From an uncultured Solimonas sp. (GTDB lineage Bacteria > Pseudomonadota > Gammaproteobacteria > Nevskiales > Nevskiaceae): a stretch of 18,206 nt of DNA. The notes below the pieces were generated by a model. It was not told the origin of the DNA, made no database searches, and saw only the letters and a list, made by a program, of their open reading frames with translations. Numbering within the stretch: the first letter of the stretch is position 1; the number at the start of each line of letters is the position of its first letter. Below, one piece after another: positions 1 to 7,348 of this stretch. Where the stretch lies: positions 1 through 18,206 of the forward strand of contig CAMLDZ010000059.1 in NCBI GenBank assembly GCA_946478985.1, written 5' to 3'. A program made the translations under genes and the position numbers.

Positions 1-13
1 CGTCGCCGCCGCA

Positions 14-80
14 GCGGGGAGGCGAATAATAGGGGTTTCTCAATTTGCGTCAACGGGGATTTGCCGGGATTTTCATAACA
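14..80 (-). promoter_or_regulatory. rRNA-operon P1-type promoter reading out of the left edge
   Basis: On the minus strand a -35 box TTGACG (48-53) and a -10 box TATTAT (26-31) are separated by 16 bases. The discriminator that follows reads TCGCCTCCCCGC. Its CGCCTCC core is the same as in E. coli rrn P1 promoters, whose GC-rich discriminators make them sensitive to ppGpp and initiating NTP. Upstream, 60-117 is strikingly AT-rich against a GC-rich background, as expected for an UP element. In Pseudomonas a 16S rRNA gene follows tyrS, so this promoter very likely drives a 16S-23S-5S operon just beyond base 1. The rRNA genes themselves are not in the window. Confidence 0.75.
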
Positions 81-167
81 TCATGAAAAAATTCACATTG
101 TTGTTTTTAACTACTTAACGGAGCCCTTTCGGATGCGCTGAATTTGGCTTCTTTATGACCAAAATTG

Positions 168-182
168 GGGCGTTTTTTGCCC
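168..182 (-). terminator. Weak candidate terminator after tyrS
   Basis: A four-base stem (GGGC/GCCC) closes a seven-base loop, directly downstream of the tyrS stop. Minus-strand transcripts then enter CAATTTTGG. The stem is short and the U-run imperfect, so tyrS transcripts may end here or run on into the rRNA promoter region. Confidence 0.2.
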
Positions 183-198
183 ACTCCGCGCAAACCGC

Positions 199-1425
199 TC
201 AGTGCGCTGCCGCCAAAACCAGTTCGACACGGGCATAGCGACGCGAGCCAACCTGGAGCAGGTGCTCGCCCCCCGCCATCAGAACCAACGCCTTGTCTTC
301 AATACGTTGCTGATCGACCCGAACGGCGCGCTGCTCGACCATCCGTGTTCCTTCGGCATTGCTGCTGACCAAGCCGGCCTCCTTCAACAGGCGCGCGACC
401 GCCAGCCCCCCAGCCGGCACGGCAATGCGGATCAGGGGGATGTCGTCGGGCAGGCCGCCTTGGGAGAACTGCGCGATGAATGCCGCCTTGGCCGCTTCCC
501 CCGAACCGGCGCCGTGGAAACGGTCAACGATTTCCACGCCGAGCAGCATCTTGATATCACGTGGGTTGGCGCCCGCCATGGCGCTTTGGCGCAAGGCCTC
601 GACGTCAGCCAAGGAGCGGAACGACAGAAGCTCGAAGTACCGCCACATCAATGAGTCGGAGATCGACATCAGCTTGCCGAACATGTCCTGGGCAGGCTCG
701 TTGACGCCGATATAGTTGCCAAGGCTCTTCGACATCTTCTGTACGCCATCCAGGCCTTCCAGAATGGGCACCGTCACGATGCACTGCGGCGGCTGACCGT
801 ATGCCACCTGCAAATGGCGCCCCATCAGCAGGTTGAACTTCTGGTCGGTGCCACCCAGCTCGACATCAGCCTTCAGGGCTACCGAGTCGTACCCTTGCAG
901 CAAGGGGTAAAGGAACTCGTGGACGGCGATCGGCTGACCGGCGCTGTATCGCTTGGCAAAATCGTCGCGTTCCAGCATTCGCGCCACCGTATGCTGCGCG
1001 GCAAGGCGGATCATGCCTTCTGCCCCTAGCGAGTCGAGCCAGCGGGAGTTGAACTCGATGGTAGTCCGGGCCGGATCGAGGATCTTGAACACCTGCTCCT
1101 TGTAGGTCTGCGCGTTGGCTTCGACCTGCTCACGAGTCAAAGGCTTGCGCGTTTCATTTTTTCCGGTCGGATCACCGATCATCCCGGTAAAGTCTCCGAT
1201 CAGAAAGACTGCCTCATGTCCAGCGTCCTGAAAGGCACGCAATTTGTTAAGCAATAGCGTGTGGCCCAGATGCAGGTCGCGGGCCGTCGGATCAAACCCG
1301 GCCTTGACTCGCAGGCTGCGGCGCTGCTGGGAGGCTTGCATCAGCCGCGAATGGAAATCCTGAGCCGGGATGATCTCGTGAGTGCCGCGCTCAAGTTCGC
1401 TGAAATCGATGTCCATGGAAGGCAT
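199..1425 (-). CDS. tyrS: Tyrosyl-tRNA synthetase
   Basis: TyrRS is a cytosolic class I synthetase that charges tRNA-Tyr with tyrosine. From the ATG at 1425 the protein has 408 residues, the usual length for this family. The HIGH-type signature HLGH is near residues 52-55 inside [15 protein letters not shown], the KMSKS loop is intact near 230-234, and a C-terminal S4 RNA-binding domain covers roughly 345-408. The frame stays open to a TTG at 1479, but those extra residues do not look like TyrRS. An ATG at 1416 ([11 protein letters not shown]) is an equally good start, and neither ATG has a clear Shine-Dalgarno. tyrS is divergent from the M23 gene across 179 bases and is followed by the rRNA promoter, a conserved arrangement. 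No T-box is visible, as expected in this group. Confidence 0.97.
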   Translation of the reverse strand: MPSMDIDFSELERGTHEIIPAQDFHSRLMQASQQRRSLRVKAGFDPTARDLHLGHTLLLNKLRAFQDAGHEAVFLIGDFTGMIGDPTGKNETRKPLTREQVEANAQTYKEQVFKILDPARTTIEFNSRWLDSLGAEGMIRLAAQHTVARMLERDDFAKRYSAGQPIAVHEFLYPLLQGYDSVALKADVELGGTDQKFNLLMGRHLQVAYGQPPQCIVTVPILEGLDGVQKMSKSLGNYIGVNEPAQDMFGKLMSISDSLMWRYFELLSFRSLADVEALRQSAMAGANPRDIKMLLGVEIVDRFHGAGSGEAAKAAFIAQFSQGGLPDDIPLIRIAVPAGGLAVARLLKEAGLVSSNAEGTRMVEQRAVRVDQQRIEDKALVLMAGGEHLLQVGSRRYARVELVLAAAH

Positions 1426-1559
1426 GCCGCAAAACCGGCTCTGAGAGAGATGAAAACAAAACGTCCAGGCTGCTTGCAAAGGCAGGGAAACTATGGTTCC
1501 TTACGGACCTAAGAAGTCCCTTCGACATAACGACAACGACCCGGACTCCAACAACATCA

Positions 1560-1580
1560 GGATGGCGTAAGACGCCGTCC
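1560..1580 (+). other. Hairpin in the leader of the M23 peptidase gene
   Basis: GGATGGCGT and ACGCCGTCC form a nine-pair stem (one G-T wobble) around an AAG loop, ending 24 bases before the M23 start codon. No U-run follows in either direction, so it is not a standard terminator. It could stabilise or regulate the leader of either divergent gene. Function is unknown. Confidence 0.4.
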
Positions 1581-1604
1581 CGCTTCAGTTTTCAGGTTGA
1601 GAAG

Positions 1605-2993
1605 ATGAGAATTGATTATAGCCCAGCCGAGCTGGCACCCCGCCGCTCGGCCCGTCGGTCGGCGCTGCTTGCGACCGCCTGCATCTCGATTCTGTCGATC
1701 GTCGCCATGCGCGAAGGCATCGCGACGCGCCGTACCGCACTCCAGGACGCCGCCGGCTCTGAGGCGTCCGCCGCATTTGCCCCCTCGTCCGTCGAGTCGG
1801 CCTTCGACAGCGCCGTGCAGTCCGCCGCAGCAGATAGTCTGCAGGCGCCGGCTGCCAGTGAATGGACCACGATTGTTGTCCGTAAAGGGCAGACGCTGAC
1901 CGACATCTTCTCCAAGGAAGGCCTGGCCTACGCGGACGCCCTGGCCATCGTCGGCCTCGGCGGCGATGCCGCAAAGCTCAAGGCGCTGCGTGCCGGCGAC
2001 AAGCTCAGCTTGCGCAAGACCAGCGAGGACGCGCTGGACGAACTCAACTACGAGTTCGACGAGACCCATACGCTGCAGGTGCGCCGCTCGGACTCCGGCT
2101 TTGAAGTGCTGACGATTGCGGCCGAGATCGAGCGCCGCCCGGCGCAGCTGAACGCTGTTATCACCAGTTCGCTGTTCGCCGCCGCACAGAAGGCCGGGCT
2201 CTCGAACCGCCTCGTCATGGAACTCGCCGACGTATTCGGCTACGACATCGACTTCGCGCTCGATCTGCGTGACGGCGATCGCTTCTCGGTCGTTTACGAT
2301 CAGCTCTACAAGGACGGCGAGCGCCTGCGCGACGGTGACATCATCGCCGCGGAGTTCGTCAACCAGGGCCGCGTGCACCGTGCCGTCCGCTACGTCGATA
2401 GCGATGGCAATGCCACCTACTACACCCCTGAAGGCGAGTCGCTCCGCAAGGCCTTCATCCGCACGCCGGTGGATTTTGTCCGCATCAGCTCAGGCTTCAA
2501 CCTCGGCCGCATGCATCCGATCCTCAACGTCATCCGCGCGCACAAGGGCGTCGATTACGCTGCTTCCACCGGCACGCCGGTTCGCGCTACCGGCGACGGC
2601 AAGGTCGACTTCGTCGGCGTCAAGAGCGGCTATGGCAACGTCGTCATGCTCAAGCACGGCTCGCAGTACCAGACCGTTTACGGACACCTGTCGCGCTTTC
2701 GCCCCGGCCTGAGCACGGGCGCGCGCGTACGCCAGGGTCAGGTGATCGGCTACGTCGGCAAGACCGGTCTTGCAACGGCGCCGCACCTGCACTACGAATT
2801 CCGCATCAACGGCGTGCACAAAAACCCGATTACCGTCGCCCTGCCCCGCGCCAATCCGTTGCCGGCAAATGTCGTCGCCCGCTGGAAGGCTGACAATGCT
2901 GCAGTCGTCGCCCAGCTCGACGCCATCTCCACCAGCCGCGTCGCGCAAGCCCCATCCGCAGCCGGCACGCCACCACCGGCCTTGCACAACTAA
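1605..2993 (+). CDS. Membrane-anchored M23 (LytM) murein DD-endopeptidase, MepM-like
   Basis: M23 peptidases of this type cut peptide cross-links in the periplasm so that new murein can be inserted. The 462-residue protein has a short basic N-terminus and one hydrophobic segment (about 19-35, signal anchor). An OapA/LysM-like region follows at about 86-137 (IVVRKGQTLTDIFSKEGL), then a Csd3-type second domain at about 185-285. The catalytic M23 domain spans about 305-410. Zinc ligands are visible as H313 and D317 (HKGVD) and the HLH pair H394/H396; H361 (YGHL) is also conserved. The tail is Pro/Ala-rich. AGG lies eight bases before the ATG. Its stop is nine bases before anmK, so the two are probably cotranscribed. 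MepM/YebA is the nearest well-known relative, but I do not claim orthology. Confidence 0.9.
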   Translation: MRIDYSPAELAPRRSARRSALLATACISILSIVAMREGIATRRTALQDAAGSEASAAFAPSSVESAFDSAVQSAAADSLQAPAASEWTTIVVRKGQTLTDIFSKEGLAYADALAIVGLGGDAAKLKALRAGDKLSLRKTSEDALDELNYEFDETHTLQVRRSDSGFEVLTIAAEIERRPAQLNAVITSSLFAAAQKAGLSNRLVMELADVFGYDIDFALDLRDGDRFSVVYDQLYKDGERLRDGDIIAAEFVNQGRVHRAVRYVDSDGNATYYTPEGESLRKAFIRTPVDFVRISSGFNLGRMHPILNVIRAHKGVDYAASTGTPVRATGDGKVDFVGVKSGYGNVVMLKHGSQYQTVYGHLSRFRPGLSTGARVRQGQVIGYVGKTGLATAPHLHYEFRINGVHKNPITVALPRANPLPANVVARWKADNAAVVAQLDAISTSRVAQAPSAAGTPPPALHN

Positions 2994-3002
2994 GAACCTC
3001 CC

Positions 3003-4115
3003 ATGACGGCGGTGTGCGTGGGGCTGATGTCGGGAACCAGCCTCGACGCCATCGACGCAGCGGCTTGTGCGTTTGGACCCGGAGGTCAGTGGCGCGGCTT
3101 GCTGGAGACTCACAGCCAGCCGTATCCGGAAGAGCTGCGCGCTGAATTGCTGGAGCTGCAGCGCGCGCCGGACACCGCGATCTCCTTGCGTACCTGGGCG
3201 CGGCTCGATCAAGCGGTCGGCGCGGCTTTCGCTGATGCCGCCACGCAGCTGATGCGCAAGCTGCCGGCCGACACCTCCCCCGTGGCGATCGGCTCGCATG
3301 GACAGACGGTTTTCCACGACCCTGTCGGGCTGCGCACCACCACCCAGCTCGGCGATCCCAGCCTGATCGCCGCCGCGACTGGAATCCGCACCGTGGCCGA
3401 TTTCCGTCGTGCCGACATGGCACTGGGCGGTCAGGGCGCGCCGCTGGTGCCAGCCTTCCATCACGCCGTCTTCGCCGGTACCGCGCCGCGGGTGATCGCC
3501 AATATCGGCGGCATCGCCAATATCACGATCCTTCCGGACGAGGATCCGCGGCACTGTTTCGGATTCGACACCGGCCCCGGCAACGCGCTGCTGGATGACT
3601 GGGTTCTCCGTCACCGGGGAGAAGCGCTGGATCGCGACGGCGCCTGGGGCGCGAGCGGCAAGCTCGATGGCGATTTGCTGGCGGCCTGCCTGGGCGATCC
3701 GTACTTCGCCCTGCCCGCGCCAAAAAGCACGGGACGTGATTACTTCAATCTCGCCTGGCTGCACACCCACGGCGACATCACCGCGCTGCCGGCCGCCGAC
3801 GTGCAGCGCAGCCTCGGCGAGCTGACGGTGGAATCTCTGGCGGAGGCCGTCGAGCGCCATGCGCCGCAAGGCAGCGAGCTGTGGGTCTGCGGAGGCGGCG
3901 CGCGCAATGGCTGGCTGATGGCCCGGCTGCGCCAGCGCCTGGCTCCTGCGATGTCCGTACAAACGACGGCAAGCCTTGGCCTGGACCCCGCCTGGATCGA
4001 AGCCGCCGCGTTCGCGTGGCTGGCGTGGCGCACCATCAATGGCCTGCCCGGCAATCTGCCCAGCGTGACGGGCGCCAGCCGCCCGGCGGTGCTCGGCGGG
4101 ATCTTCGCGCCCTAG
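3003..4115 (+). CDS. anmK: Anhydro-N-acetylmuramic acid kinase
   Basis: AnmK phosphorylates and opens 1,6-anhydroMurNAc released during murein turnover, giving MurNAc-6-phosphate for recycling. The protein has 370 residues, the normal size. Signatures are the opening GLMSGTSLDAID (residues 7-18), GSHGQTVFHDP (98-107), DFRRADMALGGQGAPL (133-148; D138 is the expected catalytic base), NIGGIANIT (168-176), FGFDTGPGNALLDDW (187-201) and a late CGGGARNGWL. It begins nine bases after the M23 peptidase gene with no clear Shine-Dalgarno, which suggests coupling to that gene. It converges with erpA, with 25 bases between the two stop codons. The upstream partner generates murein fragments and AnmK salvages one of the products. 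Confidence 0.97.
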   Translation: MTAVCVGLMSGTSLDAIDAAACAFGPGGQWRGLLETHSQPYPEELRAELLELQRAPDTAISLRTWARLDQAVGAAFADAATQLMRKLPADTSPVAIGSHGQTVFHDPVGLRTTTQLGDPSLIAAATGIRTVADFRRADMALGGQGAPLVPAFHHAVFAGTAPRVIANIGGIANITILPDEDPRHCFGFDTGPGNALLDDWVLRHRGEALDRDGAWGASGKLDGDLLAACLGDPYFALPAPKSTGRDYFNLAWLHTHGDITALPAADVQRSLGELTVESLAEAVERHAPQGSELWVCGGGARNGWLMARLRQRLAPAMSVQTTASLGLDPAWIEAAAFAWLAWRTINGLPGNLPSVTGASRPAVLGGIFAP

Positions 4116-4140
4116 GCGGTCCGAAGCGCCTCCGGCCTGC

Positions 4141-4497
4141 TTAGACCGAGAAGGAGTTACCGCAACCGCAGCTGGTCGACGCGTTCGGGTTGCGGATCAC
4201 GAATTGCGCGCCCTCAACGCCTTCCTTGAAGTCGATCTCGGCCCCCATCAGATATTGCACGCTCATCGGATCGACCAACAGCGTCACACCGTTCTTGACC
4301 ACCACGGTGTCGTCATCCTCGGCATGCTTCTCGAACTTGAAGCCGTACTGGAATCCGGAGCAGCCGCCGCCTGTGACGAACACACGCAGCTTCTGGTCCA
4401 CATCGATCTCCTCCAGCAGCAGCTCGCGAACCTTGTCCGCTGCTGCATCGGTAAAGACCACCGGCGCTTCTTCCATCACTTCTGCGACTTCGCTCAT
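4141..4497 (-). CDS. erpA: A-type iron-sulfur carrier ErpA
   Basis: ErpA receives Fe-S clusters from the assembly machinery and hands them to apoproteins, including isoprenoid enzymes. From the ATG at 4497 (MSEVAEV) the protein has 118 residues, the usual ErpA size. The three cluster cysteines are C46 (GGGCSGFQ), C110 and C112 ([10 protein letters not shown]). The stretches [18 protein letters not shown] and [10 protein letters not shown] are ErpA-like rather than IscA-like. GGA sits seven bases before this ATG. The frame is open upstream to 4566, but those residues resemble no A-type carrier. It converges with anmK, and its position between anmK and argC is the order recalled from Pseudomonas. 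Confidence 0.95.
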   Translation of the reverse strand: MSEVAEVMEEAPVVFTDAAADKVRELLLEEIDVDQKLRVFVTGGGCSGFQYGFKFEKHAEDDDTVVVKNGVTLLVDPMSVQYLMGAEIDFKEGVEGAQFVIRNPNASTSCGCGNSFSV

Positions 4498-4815
4498 GAC
4501 ACTGTCCGTTGCTGATCCCGCCTGAACCTTTGACGCGGCACGCCTCGCTGAGTGCATCCAGCGCATTGGCCGCGGCTTCGCGCTGCTGCCGGCGATCCTG
4601 GCCCGGATGCCGGCGCCAGCGACCTGTCGGCCCGCAGCTTGCCGATCATCGTACCGCTAAACGGAAGATGGGGCCGCGGACTTCGCCTTCAATGCCGGCG
4701 CTCGCTGCGCAGGCACGACGAGCCGGCCTCGCCGGTTTCGTCATGGCGCCACGCCCCCCATCCTCAGCCAGCAAGAGGGCGCATCCCGCGCTGACGGCGC
4801 GGCCGACCGGAATGC
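4498..4815. other. 318-base stretch without a convincing gene, between argC and erpA
   Basis: Both strands have open frames here, but they are rich in Arg, Pro and Ser and look like by-products of GC-rich DNA. As I recall, Pseudomonas has one or two small genes at this spot. Here there is only an imperfect inverted repeat at 4717-4742 (GACGAGCCGGC against GCCGGTTTCGTC, no U-run) and a possible minus-strand -10 box TACGAT (4648-4653), which could belong to an erpA promoter. No good -35 accompanies it. Confidence 0.4.
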
Positions 4816-5847
4816 TCAGGGCGCCAGCGGCGGCGCCTGCAGGCCGAGGCGCTCGTCGAGACCGAACATGAGGTTGAGATTCTGCACCGCCTGACCGGAC
4901 GCGCCTTTGACCAGGTTGTCGATCACTGACAGCACCACCACCGTCCGGCGGTCCTGGGCGATGTGGACGGCAATGCGGCAGGTGTTGGCCCCACGCACGC
5001 CGCGCGTGTCCGGATGATCGCCGGCCGGCGCGACATCGACGAAGGGCTCGGTTTCATAGCGCCGCGCGAACAACTGCTGCAGATCAAGGTCATCACGCTT
5101 GAGCCGCGCGTAGATCGTCGCGTGAATGCCGCGAATCTGCGGCAGCAGATGCGGCACGAAGGTGAGACCGACCTCATGCCGCGCGATGTCGGCAAGCCCC
5201 TGCAGGATTTCCGGGCCGTGCCGATGTCCGGACACGCCGTAAGCCTTGAAGGAGTCGGCAACCTCGCAGAACAGCGAGCCGATCTTGGCCTCACGCCCGG
5301 CGCCACTGGTGCCGGACTTGCAGTCGGCGACGAGGCCCTGCGACTCGATCACGCCGGCCTCGAGCAAGGGCAACAGACCCAGTTGCACCGACGTCGGATA
5401 GCAGCCGGGATTGGCGACGATGCGCGCCTTGCGGATCGCTTCGCGGTGGACTTCCGGCAGGCCGTAGACCGCCTCCGCCAGCAGCGCCGGAGCGGTGTGT
5501 TCGATCTGGTACCAGGCCTTGAAAACCGCGGTGTCGCGCAGCCGGAAATCGGCGGAGAGGTCGATCACCCTGACCCCGGCCTCGACCAGCGCCGGCGCCA
5601 TCTGCATGGCCGTACCGTGCGGCGTGGCGAAGAACACGGCGTCGCACCGCGATAGCGCCGCGGGATCAGGTGCGGTGAACTTGAGGTCAGTGAAGCCACG
5701 CAGGTGCGGAAACATGGCGTCGGCGCGCTTGCCGGCCTCCTGACGCGAAGTCAGGACCGTTACTTCCGCCTGTCCATGCTGCGCAAGCAAGCGCAGCAGT
5801 TCGGCGCCGGTATAGCCGGTACCGCCGACGATGCCCACCTTGATCAT
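4816..5847 (-). CDS. argC: N-acetyl-gamma-glutamyl-phosphate reductase
   Basis: ArgC carries out the third step of arginine synthesis, the NADPH-dependent reduction of N-acetylglutamyl-phosphate to the semialdehyde. The 343 residues cover the whole family. The Rossmann motif [14 protein letters not shown] starts at residue 8, ATPHG is near 75-79, the catalytic cysteine is C149 in NPGCYPTS, and the histidine-containing [10 protein letters not shown] follows near 225. The C-terminus has [16 protein letters not shown]. The ATG at 5847 is preceded by AGGGG with an eight-base spacer; this sequence is also part of a repeat in the leader (see 5854-5886). It is a monocistronic-looking minus-strand gene, divergent from hemJ. 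No clear ArgR box was seen. Confidence 0.97.
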   Translation of the reverse strand: MIKVGIVGGTGYTGAELLRLLAQHGQAEVTVLTSRQEAGKRADAMFPHLRGFTDLKFTAPDPAALSRCDAVFFATPHGTAMQMAPALVEAGVRVIDLSADFRLRDTAVFKAWYQIEHTAPALLAEAVYGLPEVHREAIRKARIVANPGCYPTSVQLGLLPLLEAGVIESQGLVADCKSGTSGAGREAKIGSLFCEVADSFKAYGVSGHRHGPEILQGLADIARHEVGLTFVPHLLPQIRGIHATIYARLKRDDLDLQQLFARRYETEPFVDVAPAGDHPDTRGVRGANTCRIAVHIAQDRRTVVVLSVIDNLVKGASGQAVQNLNLMFGLDERLGLQAPPLAP

Positions 5848-5853
5848 GTCCGT

Positions 5854-5886
5854 CGCCCCTGAAACGCCCCTGAAACTCCAGGGGCG
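5854..5886 (-). promoter_or_regulatory. argC leader repeats able to form alternative hairpins that include the ribosome-binding site
   Basis: Two tandem 11-base copies of GCCCCTGAAAC (5855-5865 and 5866-5876, plus strand) are followed by the inverted copy CAGGGGCG (5879-5886). In the argC transcript the first arm, CGCCCCTG, can pair perfectly over eight bases with either of two CAGGGGCG copies. The second copy contains the AGGGG that serves as Shine-Dalgarno, eight bases from the ATG. Pairing with it would hide the start; pairing with the nearer copy would leave it free. The pairing is seen directly; the regulatory role is inference. The nearest promoter could start RNA a few bases inside the first arm. 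Confidence 0.45.
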
Positions 5887-5889
5887 GCG

Positions 5890-5917
5890 ATAATAGGCTG
5901 ATCTGATGCAAACGCAA
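5890..5917 (-). promoter_or_regulatory. Candidate argC promoter
   Basis: On the minus strand, TTGCGT (5912-5917) and TATTAT (5890-5895) are 16 bases apart. The predicted start of transcription is about 5883, right at the leader hairpin, leaving an RNA leader of about 35 bases. Confidence 0.45.
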
Positions 5918-5966
5918 CCGTCCCGCCCCGCCGACGGTTTCCCGCCACTTCATAGAGAAGCAGCCG

Positions 5967-6386
5967 ATGCTTTGGGCCAAAGTCTTTCACCTGTTCTTCG
6001 TCATCGCCTGGTTCGCCGGCCTGTTCTACCTGCCGCGGCTGTTCGTCTACCACGTGCACGCCGATGATGCGCCCTCGCAGGAGCGTTTCCGCGTCATGGA
6101 ACGGCGGCTTTACCTGATGACCACGATCGGCATGATCGGCACCTGGATTTTCGGCATCGCCACACTGCTGCTCGGCCCGGATATCTACATGAAGTCCGGC
6201 TGGCTGCATGCCAAACTGGCGCTGGTGGTCGCGCTGTCGGCGTATCACGGCTGGCTGAAGACCCGCGTCCGCGCCTTCGCAGAGGGCCGCAATCGCCAGT
6301 CGGCCAAGTTTTACCGGCTGATGAACGAAGTCCCCGGCGCCCTGCTGTTGATCATCCTGATTCTGGTCGTTATCAAGCCGTTCTGA
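5967..6386 (+). CDS. hemJ: Protoporphyrinogen IX oxidase HemJ (UPF0093/CopD-like)
   Basis: HemJ is the small membrane protoporphyrinogen oxidase used by many proteobacteria in the penultimate step of haem synthesis. The 139-residue protein has four hydrophobic helices (about 5-27, 50-69, 80-98, 121-137). H8 near the start and the lysine in WLHAKLALV (K83) sit where the conserved His and Lys of the family are expected. SGWLHAKLALV and GWLKTRVRAF are family-typical stretches. AGAAG lies upstream of the ATG. It is divergent from argC and ends shortly before a terminator shared with bfr. The argC-hemJ neighbourhood is conserved in related bacteria, and the adjacent bacterioferritin genes fit a haem and iron theme. 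Confidence 0.9.
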   Translation: MLWAKVFHLFFVIAWFAGLFYLPRLFVYHVHADDAPSQERFRVMERRLYLMTTIGMIGTWIFGIATLLLGPDIYMKSGWLHAKLALVVALSAYHGWLKTRVRAFAEGRNRQSAKFYRLMNEVPGALLLIILILVVIKPF

Positions 6387-6401
6387 TCCCGCCATGAGAA
6401 A

Positions 6402-6420
6402 AGCCCCGCACTGCGGGGCT
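6402..6420. terminator. Bidirectional rho-independent terminator between hemJ and bfr
   Basis: AGCCCCG/CGGGGCT forms a seven-pair stem around CACTG. On the minus strand it is followed by TTTTCTC (good for bfr); on the plus strand by CTTGCTTGT (fair for hemJ). It lies midway between the two convergent stop codons. Confidence 0.75.
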
Positions 6421-6449
6421 CTTGCTTGTCATCGGCACCCAGGCCGGGG

Positions 6450-6941
6450 TCAGGCGCTCGCCGGCCCGCTGATTTCGCCCATGCCGGTCTGCAGGTAATT
6501 CTGGATGCCGATCTTCTCGATCAGGCCCAGCTGTTCCTCGATCCAGTCGATGTGTTCCTCCTCGCTCTCGAGGATGTCCTCGAACAGCTCGCGGCTGACG
6601 TAATCGCGCACGCTCTCGCAATGCAGGATCGCGTCCTTCAGCACGCCCAGAGCTTCGTTCTCCAGGCGCAGGTCACACTCGAGCAGTTCCTTGACGTCCT
6701 CGCCGATGTAGAGCTTGCCCAGATCCTGGAGATTGGGCAGGCCGTCGAGAAAGAGAATGCGCTTGATGAGCTTGTCGGCATGCTTCATCTCGTCGATGGA
6801 CTCGTGGTACTCGTACTTCTCCAGCGCCCGCAGTCCCCAATGCCCTAGCATCCGGGCATGCAGAAAGTACTGGTTGATGGCCGTCAGCTCGTTGCGTAGA
6901 GCGAGGTTGAGAAACTCGATGACCTTGGCGTCGCCACGCAT
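6450..6941 (-). CDS. bfr: Bacterioferritin
   Basis: Bfr forms a 24-subunit shell that oxidises ferrous iron and stores the mineral, with haem b bound between subunit pairs. The protein has 163 residues. The di-iron ferroxidase ligands are all present at standard positions: E18, E51, H54, E94, E127 and H130. The haem ligand M52 is in [13 protein letters not shown] lies six bases before the ATG at 6941, which fixes the start. bfd is upstream on the same strand, 106 bases away. Since Bfd reduces the Bfr mineral core to release iron, the pair is functionally matched. A separate promoter for bfr is likely because bfd appears to be controlled in the opposite sense (Fur-like site). Confidence 0.97.
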   Translation of the reverse strand: MRGDAKVIEFLNLALRNELTAINQYFLHARMLGHWGLRALEKYEYHESIDEMKHADKLIKRILFLDGLPNLQDLGKLYIGEDVKELLECDLRLENEALGVLKDAILHCESVRDYVSRELFEDILESEEEHIDWIEEQLGLIEKIGIQNYLQTGMGEISGPASA

Positions 6942-6973
6942 GATGAACTCCGTTCGGCAGCAGAATGCCCCGC

Positions 6974-6979
6974 AGTATA
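6974..6979 (-). promoter_or_regulatory. Candidate -10 box of bfr
   Basis: TATACT on the minus strand lies 32 bases before the bfr start. No good -35 hexamer is found at the right distance, so activation or a poor -35 is possible. Confidence 0.4.
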
Positions 6980-7047
6980 GGCGGCCATTTTTTGACGTGA
7001 CGGAATGCGCGCGATAGCGAGAACCGCCATCATTTGCGCGCAGCGCT

Positions 7048-7275
7048 TCAGGCGGTGATGCAGTTCATCGGCAACGCAGCAGCGGCCGCGGGCACAGATG
7101 CGGCCTGCTGGCCAAGGGTTTCGCCGAGGATGGCGCGCGCCTGCGGAACGCACTTGCCGCAGCAGGTGCCCAAACCATGCAGCCGTGACAACTCCCGCAA
7201 CGAAGTCACCCCATCCTCGCGGACGGAGCGGCGAATCTGGCGATCGGAGACGGCCTTGCAGACGCAGACGAACAT
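7048..7275 (-). CDS. bfd: Bacterioferritin-associated ferredoxin
   Basis: Bfd is a small [2Fe-2S] protein that docks on Bfr and passes electrons to its haem so that stored iron is released when iron is short. The 75-residue protein opens with [15 protein letters not shown] and has GTCCGKC near residue 40. Cluster ligands are C4, C6, C39 and C42; C38 is an extra cysteine beside the CxxC. Past residue 55 the tail is Ala-rich and carries one more cysteine. The sequence AGGA, seven bases before the ATG, can be a Shine-Dalgarno but also overlaps the best -10 box. It precedes bfr on the same strand and follows rppH. It belongs to the BFD-like Fer2 family. Confidence 0.93.
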   Translation of the reverse strand: MFVCVCKAVSDRQIRRSVREDGVTSLRELSRLHGLGTCCGKCVPQARAILGETLGQQAASVPAAAAALPMNCITA

Positions 7276-7281
7276 GCGTCG

Positions 7282-7311
7282 ATCCTAGGCGTTAATGAGA
7301 AACACTGTCAA
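7282..7311 (-). promoter_or_regulatory. bfd promoter overlapped by a Fur-like site
   Basis: A perfect -35 TTGACA (7306-7311) is 18 bases from TAGGAT (7282-7287). Between and over them, 7291-7309 reads GTTAATGAGAAACACTGTC, which by my count matches the 19-base Fur consensus GATAATGATAATCATTATC at 14 positions. A repressor there would block polymerase. Iron-starvation induction of bfd is known in Pseudomonas, so Fur control is expected. With this -10 the RNA would begin about at the A of the bfd ATG. Confidence 0.55.
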
Positions 7312-7329
7312 CTGCGGACGGCTCTCGTT

Positions 7330-7347
7330 CAGGGCTGCTCAGCCCTG
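7330..7347 (-). terminator. Hairpin right after the rppH stop codon
   Basis: CAGGGCT and AGCCCTG form a seven-pair stem with a four-base loop, one base beyond the rppH stop. No U-run follows on the minus strand, so it may be a weak terminator or a 3' protective hairpin. It separates rppH from the bfd promoter. Confidence 0.4.
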
Positions 7348-7348
7348 T

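Noticed and set aside
2490..3962. Long minus-strand open frame (490 codons) opposite the M23 and anmK genes
   Set aside because: It lies entirely antisense to two well-recognised genes and has low-complexity, GC-driven composition.
4498..4660. Minus-strand frame reading [21 protein letters not shown] upstream of erpA, looking like a gene remnant
   Set aside because: It has no start codon of its own in the free region, runs out of frame into erpA and matches nothing I recognise; helix-like Ala-rich strings arise easily in GC-rich DNA.
4509..4871. Plus-strand open frame of 120 codons, plus a shorter one at 4552-4794
   Set aside because: Composition is Arg/Pro/Ala/Ser-rich with no domain, it runs antisense into argC, and lacks a ribosome-binding site.
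5887..5966. ArgR operator upstream of argC
   Set aside because: No pair of half-sites resembling the AT-rich ARG box palindrome was found.
7019..7037. Second Fur-like site upstream of bfr
   Set aside because: Only 11 of 19 positions match the consensus, mostly in one half, which is near what chance allows.
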